64,000 nt of DNA from Flavobacteriales bacterium (GCA_016704485.1 JADJAA010000001.1:1798001-1862000), one strand, 5' to 3'; numbered from the stretch's first letter, positions 41,971 to 52,289 are shown. Notes: a model not told the origin generated them from the letters alone. Program-made: numbers and translations.

Positions 41971-42603
41971 CTACGATGCTTTACGTGCGATCATAGGACC
42001 ATGCACGTGTACCTCAGCCAATGGGTCAATGAAGTAAAGTCGACGATCGTTAAGACAATGACACTTATAACGACGCCGCATCTGCGGACCTTTTACAAAG
42101 ATCTTCTCGTTGAACCGGAATACGGAACGATCTTCCAATTCCTCCAACATCGGACGTGGTTCACGATCATACTTGCGCAACACACGCATCAGATCGATAT
42201 CCGTACAACTGCTTGCAGGTGCATCGTATAAATGATGCTCCAAGGCTTTTAGCACATCAGCCGGAAATACACTGCGTGACATGAACGGTCGCATCAACCG
42301 ATGGTATTCGTTCTTCCATTTGGTTCCGTGTGGTTGCAACCAACGTTTGCTATTCACGCAGGTCGTGTAATGCGCGAACTCATGGATCAACGTAACCAGA
42401 AAAGAATATTTGTTCAGATCATTATTCACCGTTACACGATGTGGTTTTCCATTGATCGCACTTCGGTAATCACCTAACTTGGTTTGGCGTGGACGAACAA
42501 TGCTCAACTGTAAAGGGTTGCGACGTAACCATTGCACTACGATAGGATATGCTCCGGAAGGAATGTGTTTTCGAAGTTTATCGATGTCAGATAAGTGTAC
42601 CAT
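41971..42603 (-). CDS. SprT-like zinc metalloprotease domain protein
   Basis: A 210-residue protein with the SprT zinc site SFLVTLIHEFAHYTTCV (HEXXH) and a C-terminal basic region (MRRRYKCHCLNDRRLYFIDP) similar to the zinc-ribbon tail of the family. Related to the SPRTN DNA-protein crosslink protease, although bacterial SprT roles are unclear. Four bases downstream of a small lipoprotein gene and 22 upstream of manC. Confidence 0.9.
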   Translation of the reverse strand: MVHLSDIDKLRKHIPSGAYPIVVQWLRRNPLQLSIVRPRQTKLGDYRSAINGKPHRVTVNNDLNKYSFLVTLIHEFAHYTTCVNSKRWLQPHGTKWKNEYHRLMRPFMSRSVFPADVLKALEHHLYDAPASSCTDIDLMRVLRKYDREPRPMLEELEDRSVFRFNEKIFVKGPQMRRRYKCHCLNDRRLYFIDPLAEVHVHGPMIARKAS

Positions 42604-42606
42604 TTA

Positions 42607-42846
42607 TTATGAGCCGATCGTATTCAATTTATTCACCTGTGTGTTTGCGCCGTAGGGCTTATGGTGGTCCAAATTAGCGTGTACACCATTGTCCAAAGGT
42701 AATTTCCGATGGTTCCATTTGGGGCAATCACACTCTTTTTTCTTTCGATATTTGGAAGGTCTTGAATTACAGGCAGTTAAGCTTGTCGCGACCAGTATGA
42801 TGGCCACCATCTTAAGAATCAGCGAGTTGGGTTTAGGGATGTTCAT
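42607..42846 (-). CDS. Small lipoprotein
   Basis: I choose the ATG at 42846 (MNIPKPNSLILKMVAIIL), giving 79 residues with a lipobox (VATSLTACNS, LTAC) right after a hydrophobic stretch; the longer frame to 42936 is in the region upstream of the divergent mlaE. The mature part is basic with a CDC and W (KKKECDCPKWNHRK). Such tiny lipoproteins are often found beside sprT genes in Flavobacteriia. No function assigned. Confidence 0.7.
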   Translation of the reverse strand: MNIPKPNSLILKMVAIILVATSLTACNSRPSKYRKKKECDCPKWNHRKLPLDNGVHANLDHHKPYGANTQVNKLNTIGS

Positions 42847-42944
42847 CAGCGTCCCCAAAATTACGGATACACATTGAAGTGTTGACCCTTCTTGGTCTGT
42901 GACCTGAGCAGCAAGAACTAATTTTAGCCCTTTCAATTCCTTGG

Positions 42945-43685
42945 ATGACCGTATTATTCCACATTGGCCGATATTTTATGCTGCTCAAAGAGACGTTCAG
43001 TCGTCCTGAGCGGTTGAAACTCTATTGGAAGCGGACCTTGGAGGAGATGGACCTGCTGGGTGTCAATAGCTTAGGTATTGTGGCGTTGCTTTCCTTGTTC
43101 ATGGGTGCGGTGGTCACGATCCAGACCAAGACCAATATGGACAGTCCGTTGATCCAAGAGTATATCGTAGGTTTTGCGGTTCGGCAAAGCACGATCCTGG
43201 AATTCAGCCCAACTATTATTTCGCTTATTCTGGCCGGTAAAGTCGGTTCCAATATTGCCGCAGAGATCGGCTCCATGCGTGTGAATGAACAGATCGACGC
43301 TTTGGATATCATGGGTGTGAATAGTGCAGGTTATTTGATCCTACCCAAGATCATCGCTTCTATTCTGATGAATCCCTTCCTTGTGATCATTTCCATGTTC
43401 CTGAGCATATTCGGTGGCTATCTCGCTGGAGTTGGTACGGGTATCGTAGGAGGAACGGATTTTATTCAAGGTATCCAATCGGATTTCGATCCTTACCACG
43501 TAACGTATGCGTTGATCAAGACCGTTGTCTTTGCATTCATCATTGCTACCGTTTCCGCTTATCAAGGGTATTATACAAGTGGTGGTACGCGTGAAGTTGG
43601 TGTGAGTAGCACCAAAGCGGTTGTATACAGTAACGTAGTGATACTGATCGCGAATTATGCACTAACACAATTGTTGTTGATCTGA
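42945..43685 (+). CDS. mlaE: MlaE-family ABC transporter permease
   Basis: A 246-residue permease with five to six helices and the MlaE features LYWKRTLEEMDLLGVNSLGIV, FSPTIISLILAGKVGSNIAAEIGSM and VNEQIDALDIMGVN. It moves phospholipids between inner and outer membrane to keep outer-membrane asymmetry. It is 6 nt upstream of its ATPase gene. The MlaD-type MCE protein is not in the window. Confidence 0.93.
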   Translation: MTVLFHIGRYFMLLKETFSRPERLKLYWKRTLEEMDLLGVNSLGIVALLSLFMGAVVTIQTKTNMDSPLIQEYIVGFAVRQSTILEFSPTIISLILAGKVGSNIAAEIGSMRVNEQIDALDIMGVNSAGYLILPKIIASILMNPFLVIISMFLSIFGGYLAGVGTGIVGGTDFIQGIQSDFDPYHVTYALIKTVVFAFIIATVSAYQGYYTSGGTREVGVSSTKAVVYSNVVILIANYALTQLLLI

Positions 43686-43691
43686 TCCTGG

Positions 43692-44468
43692 ATGATCGAG
43701 GTAAAGAACTTATCGAAGAGCTTCGGCTCCGTGCAGGTACTCAGCAACATCAATGCGCAATTCAATAAAGGAAAGATCAACCAGATCATAGGTAAGAGCG
43801 GTTCCGGTAAGAGCGTGCTTGCCAAGTGTATCGTTGGGTTACATAAGCCTGATGAAGGTGTGGTCCTCTACGAAGGACAGAGCTTTCATGAAATGGATAC
43901 GGATGCGCAACGCGAGATCCGGCAGCGCATTGGAATGTTGTTCCAAGGTTCAGCATTGTTCGATAGCCTTACGGTGATGCAGAACGTTATGTTCCCGTTG
44001 CAGATGTTCGCCAATATGTCCAAGAGTGAAATGGAGGATCGCGCACATTTTTGCTTGAAACGTGTAAACATTCTCGATAAGGATAGACTCTATCCATCCG
44101 AGTTGAGCGGTGGAATGCAAAAACGCGTTGGTATCGCAAGAGCGATCGCAATGACTCCGGAATACCTTTTTGTGGACGAACCGAACAGTGGGTTGGATCC
44201 CGAGACAAGTATCCTGATCGACGACCTTATCAAGGAACTGACCGTGGAATTCAACACCACGACCATTGTCATAACACACGATATGAATTCCGTTATGGAA
44301 ACTGGTGAGAACATCATGTTCATCCATAAAGGTCAGAATTGGTGGCAAGGAACCCGGGACGAATTGATGAATAGCGATAATGCAGAACTCAATGAGTTCA
44401 TCTTCGCTGGAGGTCTAATGCGGATCGTGAAGAAAGTGATGACAAAGGATCCTCACGCGCTTGATTAA
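43692..44468 (+). CDS. mlaF: ABC transporter ATP-binding protein, MlaF type
   Basis: A 258-residue ATPase with Walker A (IGKSGSGKSVLAKC), signature (LSGGMQKRVGIARA) and Walker B (YLFVDEPNSGLDP), plus the H-loop ITHDMNSV. The LFQGSALFDSLTVMQNV Q-loop region is typical of MlaF/TtgA lipid transporters. It pairs with the MlaE permease just upstream. A strong bidirectional terminator follows. Confidence 0.94.
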   Translation: MIEVKNLSKSFGSVQVLSNINAQFNKGKINQIIGKSGSGKSVLAKCIVGLHKPDEGVVLYEGQSFHEMDTDAQREIRQRIGMLFQGSALFDSLTVMQNVMFPLQMFANMSKSEMEDRAHFCLKRVNILDKDRLYPSELSGGMQKRVGIARAIAMTPEYLFVDEPNSGLDPETSILIDDLIKELTVEFNTTTIVITHDMNSVMETGENIMFIHKGQNWWQGTRDELMNSDNAELNEFIFAGGLMRIVKKVMTKDPHALD

Positions 44469-44505
44469 TTGTTTGGACCTTCCACAGACAATACTGTGAT
44501 CGTCT

Positions 44506-44552
44506 TAAATGCGGAACGCCCATTGGTCTGACCAACGGGCGTTCCGCATTTA
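44506..44552. terminator. Long bidirectional terminator hairpin
   Basis: A 22-position stem with a single A-C mismatch (arms TAAATGCGGAACGCCC / GGGCGTTCCGCATTTA plus an inner TTGGT / ACCAA), between the convergent mlaF (+) and T9SS gene (-). Confidence 0.85.
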
Positions 44553-44564
44553 GATCTGTTCCGA

Positions 44565-46493
44565 TCAACGAACGACCGTCATTCGTTTGGTCTGCTTAAC
44601 AGCACCAGCAATGATGGTGTATGTGTACGCGCCTTCGCTCAATGATCCAGTGTCCATGGTCATGCGGTATGAACCTGCACCACGCTTCCCTTGGTTAATG
44701 GACTGAACGAGTTTTCCACTAAGATCACGCACCTCAAAAGTTACTGCCGCAGGAACCTCCAACACGTATGGGATCGTAGTTGTTTCATTTACAGGATTCG
44801 GAATATTCTGTCCCAAAGCAACACCATTGGAAAGATCCCTTTCCTCGATACCTACGGTCGCATCGAAATTCATGCGTACCATCGGAGTTGTGGTCGTATA
44901 GAACCAATCCTCACCCTGCGTTGGGCTGTTGTAATAGATGAAAGAAGTTTGTGCTTCACTGGTTCCGCTCACGCCAATTCGAGCACTTCCATAGACTTCG
45001 ATGGAGATCAAATAGTCCGTTCCTGCCTCAACGGTAAATGGTGAAGAGAAAAGTAGTTCAGTAAAATTAGTTCCACCGGTTCCGTTCAGCATTGCAGAAG
45101 TTATCTGGATCTCTTCTGTAGATGCAATAAGGCTGAAATCTTCATCAGTAGCACGCACTTGGCCAACCACTAGATCTCCTACTACGGATTGGGCTCCTAA
45201 AAGCACAGAAATACTGTAGAGGTCAGCCGCATTGGCAGCGTAGAACATATTACCGAAAATGAACACGCCGCCAGCACCATCACCATCATCATATCCAGTG
45301 GCCGATCCACCATCTCTTGCATAACGGTTAGCGTCCACCTTGAATGAGGAACTGCCCGTATTATCCGCTACGGGATCCGTCGCGCTTGAGGTAATGGAAT
45401 AATCGACGTTGTATGTACCTGCTACTGCTGGTGGGGTAAAACCAGGATCTACGAAGATCAAGCGTTCTTCACCAGGCAGGAAATCGGCAACGGGTTGGTC
45501 CTGATCCAATACGGTATTGCTTCCCTCCATCACCGTAAAGTTCGCAACCGCATCTGTTTGTGCCATAGATCCGTTGTTCAGAACGGTCATATTCAATCCC
45601 AATGGTCGCAGTTGGTTGTATGAGAAAATGGTGTATGCCAATGAATCATAGGTAGCAGCAGCGGCGAGGTCAAACGAAGTATTGGCCGCAGATACCAATC
45701 GCAGGTCGTATTCGCCTAGCATACGGATCTCGATATCATCCACTTGCCAGAAGTAGTGCGATGTACCGGATTCGCTGTTGTGACGGAAACGGAATTTCAC
45801 CTGGGTCGCATCAGCAGCTATGGCATTGGTCAAGTTGAACACTCGGGTCTCCGTTGTAACGGGTCCACCTCCAACTCCCGGTGCTCCTTGATTCAATGGC
45901 AATCCTGGGTTGGTCAAGAAGGCAGTGGGCCATGAAAAACCACCGTCCGTACTTACTTCAAGAAAAAATGGAGATTGATCGCAGCAGAATCTGGACCTTT
46001 GCTGGAATTCGATCTCTACATAAGGAGATGCGCTCAGGTCCAATAAAGGAGAAACCAAGGAGGCTTCCCAATTGACCGGTGAAGCAACGATAGTGATCGG
46101 CGTTACACTCCAATCCGTATTTGCTGAATCCGACGCAAAGATCGCTGCTCCATTTGCAGCAGTAGTGGATTGAATGTATTGATTTCCAGTGGTGTAGGCT
46201 CCATTCGGTCCAGTGTTCTGGAATTTCCAAATATTGCCGTTCGGGCCTTCTACGGTCCAGGCTCCTGCGCCTCCATTATTTCCAGCTATGCCATTTGCAA
46301 AATCTTCAGAAAAAACCACGCCGTTACCACGCTGTGCATTCGCAGCAGCATGTTGTGGTTCGCGTGGGGTCAATTGAGCTTCAGCGGCTGTGCTGAAACT
46401 GTGCACAGCACTACGCGGGGTAGCAAGCTGAGCCATAGCGCTGCCCGTAATGGCCATTGCTACTATGCTTAACGTTGTGTAACGGAAGTTCAT
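44565..46493 (-). CDS. T9SS surface protein with jelly-roll (MAM/choice-of-anchor-like) domain
   Basis: A 642-residue protein with a signal peptide (LSIVAMAITGSAMAQ). Residues ~55-265 are a jelly-roll: FSEDFANGIAG, WKFQNTGPNGAYTTGNQYIQ, EASLVSPLLDLSASPYVEIEF and FWQVDDIEI. Then come Ig-like segments and a T9SS sorting domain (ALGQNIPNPVNETTTIPYV ... LSEGAYTYTIIAG). A surface-exposed binding protein of unknown ligand; paralogous in layout to the 46686 gene. Confidence 0.88.
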   Translation of the reverse strand: MNFRYTTLSIVAMAITGSAMAQLATPRSAVHSFSTAAEAQLTPREPQHAAANAQRGNGVVFSEDFANGIAGNNGGAGAWTVEGPNGNIWKFQNTGPNGAYTTGNQYIQSTTAANGAAIFASDSANTDWSVTPITIVASPVNWEASLVSPLLDLSASPYVEIEFQQRSRFCCDQSPFFLEVSTDGGFSWPTAFLTNPGLPLNQGAPGVGGGPVTTETRVFNLTNAIAADATQVKFRFRHNSESGTSHYFWQVDDIEIRMLGEYDLRLVSAANTSFDLAAAATYDSLAYTIFSYNQLRPLGLNMTVLNNGSMAQTDAVANFTVMEGSNTVLDQDQPVADFLPGEERLIFVDPGFTPPAVAGTYNVDYSITSSATDPVADNTGSSSFKVDANRYARDGGSATGYDDGDGAGGVFIFGNMFYAANAADLYSISVLLGAQSVVGDLVVGQVRATDEDFSLIASTEEIQITSAMLNGTGGTNFTELLFSSPFTVEAGTDYLISIEVYGSARIGVSGTSEAQTSFIYYNSPTQGEDWFYTTTTPMVRMNFDATVGIEERDLSNGVALGQNIPNPVNETTTIPYVLEVPAAVTFEVRDLSGKLVQSINQGKRGAGSYRMTMDTGSLSEGAYTYTIIAGAVKQTKRMTVVR

Positions 46494-46685
46494 GTTGTGA
46501 TTTGTTTTTGTTCTAAAGACACTTTCGAGCGGCCTAAGTTACAGAGATCGGTCTTTCCAGATCTTCGGATATTATTGAAATGGTACGATGGCCATGTAAA
46601 TTCGACTTTTTGGATCGCGGGAACGAGGAGCGGTCGATTCCGATCCGGAAACGGCCCCTTTTCAATTCTTCTCACAGATCAAATA

Positions 46686-48488
46686 CTAGCGTGAAACAAT
46701 GATCTTTCCGGATGCTTGGCTCCTTTCGCCCCGCACTATTACCGTATAGATCCCAGAGGACAAGGTGCTAACATCAAGGTCGATGCGGGCCATGGACATT
46801 CCGAAGTAACCCAGGTTCTGCTTCTTGACCACGCGTCCAGTTGCATCCAACATCAATAGGTCAGCAGGTCCGGTGAAGTCGACCTGGATCGTACCCCGAT
46901 CTCTCATTGGAACAGGATACACGTGTAATGCGTTGCTATCATTTGGGTCATTCTCGCTAAGACCGACAGGATACTCAGCAAAATGCAACCGGACAATAGG
47001 GGTTTCCAATATGTAATTTACATTGAATGTGGCACCCTGCAGAACTGCATTTGCCCCTAACGGACGTGTGCCACTAGTGTAAATGCCTACATACTCGCTA
47101 CTGTCTGTGGTCAAATGTTGAATACCAACAAAATAATCACCGGGCCCACGTTCCATGGGATCGGACAATGGAAGGTACAGCAAGCCATACGCTGCGGCTG
47201 TGTTCAGGTCTTCCTGTGTTATTACATGGCGGAACGATGTGTCCAAGAACGCCAGATTGCCATCCATGAGGATCGCACGGACCTCCTCTCCAATAGTAGA
47301 GGATGCGCTAAGTGCAACACTGATGCCATTATTTGTGCCTCCGGAATTGGGAACCTCCATTCGGACCGAAGCCACGAATTGTTCACTGCTTCCCACTTCC
47401 CCTGTGATGCTATCTTCATCTGCCGCCATCACTGAATATCCATTATCCCACCCTTGACCTGTGATCCGCATCGAGGCCGTGCCCAGATTGTCCGTTGGGT
47501 CCATATCCGTTTCAACGGGCTGAATATCAATTTGTATTTCCAATTCTCCAGTTGTCGTAGGCACCCATTCAGTCTCGATGGAGGCAATGAGCCGCTCGCC
47601 TGGATCGAGGTCGCCTATTGGTTGCGGTGAGATGCTGAATACCTGGGCGCCATTCTGCCAGATCGTAACCGTAGCGATCACAGCCTCCGTCATGGTGCCG
47701 TTGTTCAATACTTCAGCAGAAACCACCAGAGGAGAAATTTGTTCCAAGGGTAATTGGTTGTATCGCAAGCTCTGGTCGCCACCCATGAAGGGACCAACAG
47801 CAACGTCATGTGTGTATGCTTTAATAATAGAAAGGTCATGCACGAATGATTCACGCAGGCAAACATCATCCAATGCAAACCCACTGGCCCAGCCGCCGCC
47901 GTCACTCCAACGGAACCGGATCTGGAAGTTCGTTGCTCCGTCATATGAGCTAAGGTCCAACCAGATATTCTGCCACACACCCGCCACTGCTGGAATGGTC
48001 AAAAGCGTATCCCAATCCGCACCGTTACTAGTTGCTTGTATAAGCGCAGATCCTGCACCGAGATTCATTTCATTGAATGCACGGCACGCGAATGATACCT
48101 GAGATCGAGCGCTCAGGTCAATTATCGGAGTGGTCGCGATCACATCGTTCAAGTCACAATTGCATGGCAGAATATCATCATTCGCCATAAGAAATGAATT
48201 GCCATTGGGCACGTTCGGAACAGGGAAATAGCTGCTGCCGTTCAGTTGTGAGGAGGTCCCAACGGTCCAAGCGGGCACGAATTCCCCTAGACCGACACCA
48301 TTTTCGGTCTGCTGCTCAACCATGCCACCGAAGTCCCAATCACCAGGCAACCCATTTTCAAAGGTCTGCTCAAAAAAGCAGGCTTGTGCTCTCTCACCCG
48401 ATTGCGCATAGGTGCTAGTAGTTGCGCTCAGTAAAGGGCATAAAGCGATCAAGATTATGGATCTGATGGACATGGTTTGAGTTTTCAC
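46686..48488 (-). CDS. T9SS surface protein, paralogue of the 44565 gene
   Basis: A 600-residue protein with a signal peptide (ILIALCPLLSATTSTYAQ), an N-terminal jelly-roll (FEQTFENGLPGDWDFGG, TTPIIDLSARSQVSFACRAF, ASGFALDDVCL), Ig-like segments (VVSAEVLNNGTMTEAVIATV) and a T9SS sorting domain (LHVYPVPMRDRGTIQVDF ... LSSGIYTVIVRGE). Domain order matches the downstream gene, so the two probably arose by duplication. The 190-bp gap between them shows no gene. Confidence 0.88.
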   Translation of the reverse strand: MKTQTMSIRSIILIALCPLLSATTSTYAQSGERAQACFFEQTFENGLPGDWDFGGMVEQQTENGVGLGEFVPAWTVGTSSQLNGSSYFPVPNVPNGNSFLMANDDILPCNCDLNDVIATTPIIDLSARSQVSFACRAFNEMNLGAGSALIQATSNGADWDTLLTIPAVAGVWQNIWLDLSSYDGATNFQIRFRWSDGGGWASGFALDDVCLRESFVHDLSIIKAYTHDVAVGPFMGGDQSLRYNQLPLEQISPLVVSAEVLNNGTMTEAVIATVTIWQNGAQVFSISPQPIGDLDPGERLIASIETEWVPTTTGELEIQIDIQPVETDMDPTDNLGTASMRITGQGWDNGYSVMAADEDSITGEVGSSEQFVASVRMEVPNSGGTNNGISVALSASSTIGEEVRAILMDGNLAFLDTSFRHVITQEDLNTAAAYGLLYLPLSDPMERGPGDYFVGIQHLTTDSSEYVGIYTSGTRPLGANAVLQGATFNVNYILETPIVRLHFAEYPVGLSENDPNDSNALHVYPVPMRDRGTIQVDFTGPADLLMLDATGRVVKKQNLGYFGMSMARIDLDVSTLSSGIYTVIVRGERSQASGKIIVSR

Positions 48489-48597
48489 GGCACGAAAGTA
48501 CCGGTTAGGAAGCCGTCTCCTTCTGAGCCTACATTCACAGAATGCAGTGCGGTCAAGATCAAAGCCTTATGCACGCTGCCTTGTGTGTTGGATGTTG

Positions 48598-51468
48598 TTA
48601 TGCTTCTACGGCGGCGTAATCTTCGATCGGTGGACAGGTACATACCAGATTGCGATCACCAAAAGCACTGTCCACACGGCTTGCTGTAGGCCAGTATTTC
48701 CAGTCATGCATGCTCTTCATCGGATATGCGGCCTTCTCTCTGCCATAATCGTGCGACCACGTATCTGCGCAGATCTCGCTGCTGGTATGTGGAGCCATTT
48801 TGAGAACGTTATCCAACTTGTCCGCGTTACCATTCTCTACTTCCGCGATCTCTTTGCGAATACTTTTCATGGCCTCAATGAACCGATCCAGTTCCGGCTT
48901 TCCTTCACTTTCCGTAGGCTCTACCATCAACGTTCCTGCAACAGGAAAACTTACTGTAGGTGCATGGAAACCATAATCCATCAAGCGTTTCGCAATATCC
49001 TCCACCTCAATTCCCGAAGTGCGTTTGAAGCCTCTGCAATCCAGGATCATTTCATGCGCTACCATACCCTCATCACCGGTGTACAGAATAGGATAATGAT
49101 CGGCCAGTTTCACTTTTAGGTAATTGGCGTTCAGGATCGCATACCGTGTTGCATCCGTAAGGCCATTTCCGCCGAGCATTTTTATATACCCGTAGCTGAT
49201 CAAGAGTATCAATGAACTTCCCCATGGCGCAGCGCTCACTGCTGGCACTGCTTTACTTCCTCCGGTCTTGATCAACGGATGTCCAGGCAAGAATGGCTTC
49301 AATTTGTCGTTCACACAGATCGGTCCCATTCCCGGGCCTCCTCCTCCATGTGGTATCGCAAAGGTCTTGTGCAGGTTCAAATGGCAAACATCCGCACCTG
49401 TTCCACCCGGACTGGTAAGGCCTACTTGCGCATTCATATTCGCACCATCCATGTACACCAGACCACCATTGGCGTGTATGGCAGCGGTAATATCAAGGAT
49501 AGCGCTTTCATATACCCCGTGCGTGCTTGGGTAGGTCACCATCAAACACGAAAGGGTGTCCTTGTATTGTTCCGCCTTGGCTTTTAGGTCAACCGTATCA
49601 ATGCGACCCTCTTCGTCGGCCTTTACAACTACAACTTGCATACCGGCCATAACTGCACTCGCCGGATTTGTTCCGTGCGCACTGCTCGGGATCAACGCGA
49701 CATTACGTTTCAGGTCGCCGTTCGCTTCATGGTATGCGCGTATCGTTAGAAGTCCCGCGTACTCGCCTTGTGCACCACTATTCGGTTGAAGGCTCACTGC
49801 TGTCATTCCGGTAGCTTTCGCCAACGCATCGGAAAGTTCTGCGAATACCTGCTGGTAACCGGCTGCTTGTTCCACGGGTACGAACGGGTGGATATTCGCC
49901 CATTCCGGCCATGTCAATGGGATCAATGTGCTTGCCGCGTTCAATTTCATGGTACAGGAACCCAACGGGATCATACCATGCATTAAACTGAAATCCTTAT
50001 TCTCCAATTTCTTGATGTACCGCTGCAATTCAAGCTCCGTATGGTATGAGTTGAAGACCGGATGTTCCATGAAGCGGCTGTGTCGCTGAAGAAATTCAGG
50101 AAGTACAGTGGGCGCTCCTTGGCTTGCACTTGAGAACGGTTTTTCACCGCACGCTTCTGCCAATGTTGCAATAACATCGTTCACATCCTCATCCCTTACC
50201 GTCTCATCGAACGCGATCGTTACACTGTCCTTTCCGTACCTGAAGTTGATGCCTCTTGACTCTGCAGCAGTTCTCACTTTCTCAATGGAAGTGGTTGCAG
50301 GTAAGCTGAATGTTACCGTATCGAAATAGACAGCATTGGAAAGTGAGTAACCCAACTTGTGCGCTGCTACTGCCACGCGGTGAGTATGATCATGCACGAT
50401 ATGCGCAATGCGCTTAAGGCCTTCGGGACCATGATACACCGCGTACATGCTCGCCATTACGGCCAACAATGCTTGTGCAGTGCAGATATTGCTGGTGGCC
50501 TTGTCTCTGCGGATATGTTGTTCGCGGGTCTGCAATGCCATGCGCAATGCACTGTGTCCACGACGATCCTGACTTACGCCAATGATGCGACCAGGAATGA
50601 TCCGTTTGAATTCTTCAGTAGTTGCGAAGAAGGCGGCATGCGGCCCTCCATAACCCATGGGTACACCGAAACGTTGCGTATTACCAACACAAACATCAGC
50701 TCCCCATTCTCCCGGTGGGGTCAACAAGGTCAGGGCCAGAATATCCGCGCTTACCACGGTGCGGATACCGTCCTCTTTAGCTTGCGCTACGACCGAACGC
50801 AGATCCTGCACTCCTCCATCCAAAGAAGGATATTGTAGCGCAAGACCGAAGTAAGAACCATCAGGCGTAAAGTCCTTCACGTCTCCAACAACTAATTCCA
50901 CACCTATCGGTACACAACGGGTTCTCAGCACCTCGATGTTCTGAGGATACAGGCCTCTGTCCGCAAAGAATTTTTTCGCTCCCACTAGTTCTTTTGGTCG
51001 AGCCGCGTAGAACATGTGCATGGCCTCACCCACGGCGGTGGCTTCATCCAACAACGATGCATTGGCTATAGGAAGTCCGGTCAGATCACTGGTCATCGTT
51101 TGGAAATTCAACAATGCTTCCAATCTACCTTGTGAGATCTCCGCCTGATAGGGCGTGTAAGCCGTGTACCAGCCCGGATTTTCGAAAACATTCCGCTGAA
51201 TAGGAGGTGGTAGAAGAGTGCCACTATAACCCAAGCCGATATAACTACGGAACACCTTGTTCAATGCACCTAGCTGTTGCATACGGTCCAAATGCTCGCG
51301 CTCGGTCAAGGCCGGTCCTACATCCAACGGCTTTGGTGATCGTATACGATCAGGTACCGTACGGTCGATCAATTCATCCAATGACGCCACACCAATGGCG
51401 GTCAACATTTCAGATGTGGCTTTCGCGTTGGGGCCTATGTGGCGCTCTTGATAGGTGGAAGGTGTCAT
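48598..51468 (-). CDS. gcvP: Glycine dehydrogenase (decarboxylating), P protein
   Basis: A 956-residue PLP enzyme, the P protein of the glycine cleavage system, which decarboxylates glycine and passes the aminomethyl group to lipoyl-H protein. Both halves are fused, as usual in Bacteroidota. Visible are ERHIGPN at the start, SLLDEATAVGEAM, GSCTMKLNAAS, and the PLP-lysine motif HLNLHKTFAIPHGGGGPG. No other gcv gene is adjacent. Confidence 0.97.
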   Translation of the reverse strand: MTPSTYQERHIGPNAKATSEMLTAIGVASLDELIDRTVPDRIRSPKPLDVGPALTEREHLDRMQQLGALNKVFRSYIGLGYSGTLLPPPIQRNVFENPGWYTAYTPYQAEISQGRLEALLNFQTMTSDLTGLPIANASLLDEATAVGEAMHMFYAARPKELVGAKKFFADRGLYPQNIEVLRTRCVPIGVELVVGDVKDFTPDGSYFGLALQYPSLDGGVQDLRSVVAQAKEDGIRTVVSADILALTLLTPPGEWGADVCVGNTQRFGVPMGYGGPHAAFFATTEEFKRIIPGRIIGVSQDRRGHSALRMALQTREQHIRRDKATSNICTAQALLAVMASMYAVYHGPEGLKRIAHIVHDHTHRVAVAAHKLGYSLSNAVYFDTVTFSLPATTSIEKVRTAAESRGINFRYGKDSVTIAFDETVRDEDVNDVIATLAEACGEKPFSSASQGAPTVLPEFLQRHSRFMEHPVFNSYHTELELQRYIKKLENKDFSLMHGMIPLGSCTMKLNAASTLIPLTWPEWANIHPFVPVEQAAGYQQVFAELSDALAKATGMTAVSLQPNSGAQGEYAGLLTIRAYHEANGDLKRNVALIPSSAHGTNPASAVMAGMQVVVVKADEEGRIDTVDLKAKAEQYKDTLSCLMVTYPSTHGVYESAILDITAAIHANGGLVYMDGANMNAQVGLTSPGGTGADVCHLNLHKTFAIPHGGGGPGMGPICVNDKLKPFLPGHPLIKTGGSKAVPAVSAAPWGSSLILLISYGYIKMLGGNGLTDATRYAILNANYLKVKLADHYPILYTGDEGMVAHEMILDCRGFKRTSGIEVEDIAKRLMDYGFHAPTVSFPVAGTLMVEPTESEGKPELDRFIEAMKSIRKEIAEVENGNADKLDNVLKMAPHTSSEICADTWSHDYGREKAAYPMKSMHDWKYWPTASRVDSAFGDRNLVCTCPPIEDYAAVEA

Positions 51469-51490
51469 AATTCAACTAGGTAATAGTTTG

Positions 51491-51498
51491 CAAATATA
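51491..51498 (-). promoter_or_regulatory. -7 promoter box (TATATTTG) of gcvP
   Basis: The minus strand reads TATATTTG, an exact TAnnTTTG, 23 bases before the gcvP ATG at 51468. Confidence 0.6.
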
Positions 51499-51566
51499 CC
51501 GGGCGAACCGGTGCGCTTCGCGATCAAACGGTGAACATGACCAATGTCAGGGTTCCGGTGGACCGC

Positions 51567-51574
51567 TATCTTTG
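51567..51574 (+). promoter_or_regulatory. -7 promoter box (TATCTTTG) of the 51588 gene
   Basis: Exact TAnnTTTG, 14 bases before the ATG at 51588; it rules out the upstream in-frame ATG at 51531. Confidence 0.6.
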
Positions 51575-51587
51575 GCCGCCAACGACC

Positions 51588-52223
51588 ATGTGCGATAAAC
51601 GACGGTTCATTCTTCTTCTCTGTATTCTGTGCTTCGGTTCCCTGATCAACGCACAGGAGATGATCCAGTTGATGAATGGCCAGGTGATCCCGGCTAAGAT
51701 CCTTGGGCAAAGTTCGTTGGAGGTCCGGTATCAGACCTTGCGTAAAGGGAAGATGAAGGTGCGTGAGATCCCCACAGAAGAGGTGTTCTCGGTGACGGAT
51801 AGCTTAGGGCGGGAGCGGATATGGTATTTCTATGATACCGCATTCGGGAATGATCTTTCGATCGATCAAATGCGTTGGTTCATTAAAGGAGAACAGGATG
51901 CACGCGCCGGTTACAAACCGTTCTGGCCTATGGTCGGTGGCTTTGTTGTTGGCGCAGGAGTGACGATCGGTCTGAATCTCGAAGTGAATTCACTTTTTCT
52001 TCCTCCGCTGTATTCCGGTGTCATGGCTTTGCCTCGCGTTCATGTAACAAAAGGGTCAATAACCGATCCCATCATGGAAGGGGATGAATACTACGCCACG
52101 GGATACGCTAAAGTGGGGAAGACCAAACGTGTTGTGCGTACCCTGATCGCTACGGCAGCCGGTGTAGTTGCAGGGTTGGCGGTGAGGCAACTGATCATCA
52201 ATCCGAATTTGGAAGGATATTAA
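51588..52223 (+). CDS. Hypothetical exported protein
   Basis: The ATG at 51588 (MCDKRRFILLLCILCFG) gives 211 residues with a signal peptide ending near LINAQ. An N-terminal beta region (MIQLMNGQVIPAKILGQSSLEVRYQ) resembles a short domain found in many Bacteroidota secreted proteins. Two C-terminal hydrophobic stretches (FWPMVGGFVVGAGVTIGLNL and TLIATAAGVVAGLAVRQLI) could be membrane segments. No named family. Confidence 0.75.
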   Translation: MCDKRRFILLLCILCFGSLINAQEMIQLMNGQVIPAKILGQSSLEVRYQTLRKGKMKVREIPTEEVFSVTDSLGRERIWYFYDTAFGNDLSIDQMRWFIKGEQDARAGYKPFWPMVGGFVVGAGVTIGLNLEVNSLFLPPLYSGVMALPRVHVTKGSITDPIMEGDEYYATGYAKVGKTKRVVRTLIATAAGVVAGLAVRQLIINPNLEGY

Positions 52224-52289
52224 GAACGAACCCAGGCCGGAATAGATCTTATGTTGCTTGGCCGGGGTCCGATGAATAGTTAAACGGAA

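Noticed and set aside
50359..50838. 159-codon plus-strand open frame
   Set aside because: It is antisense within gcvP, whose frame is conserved throughout.
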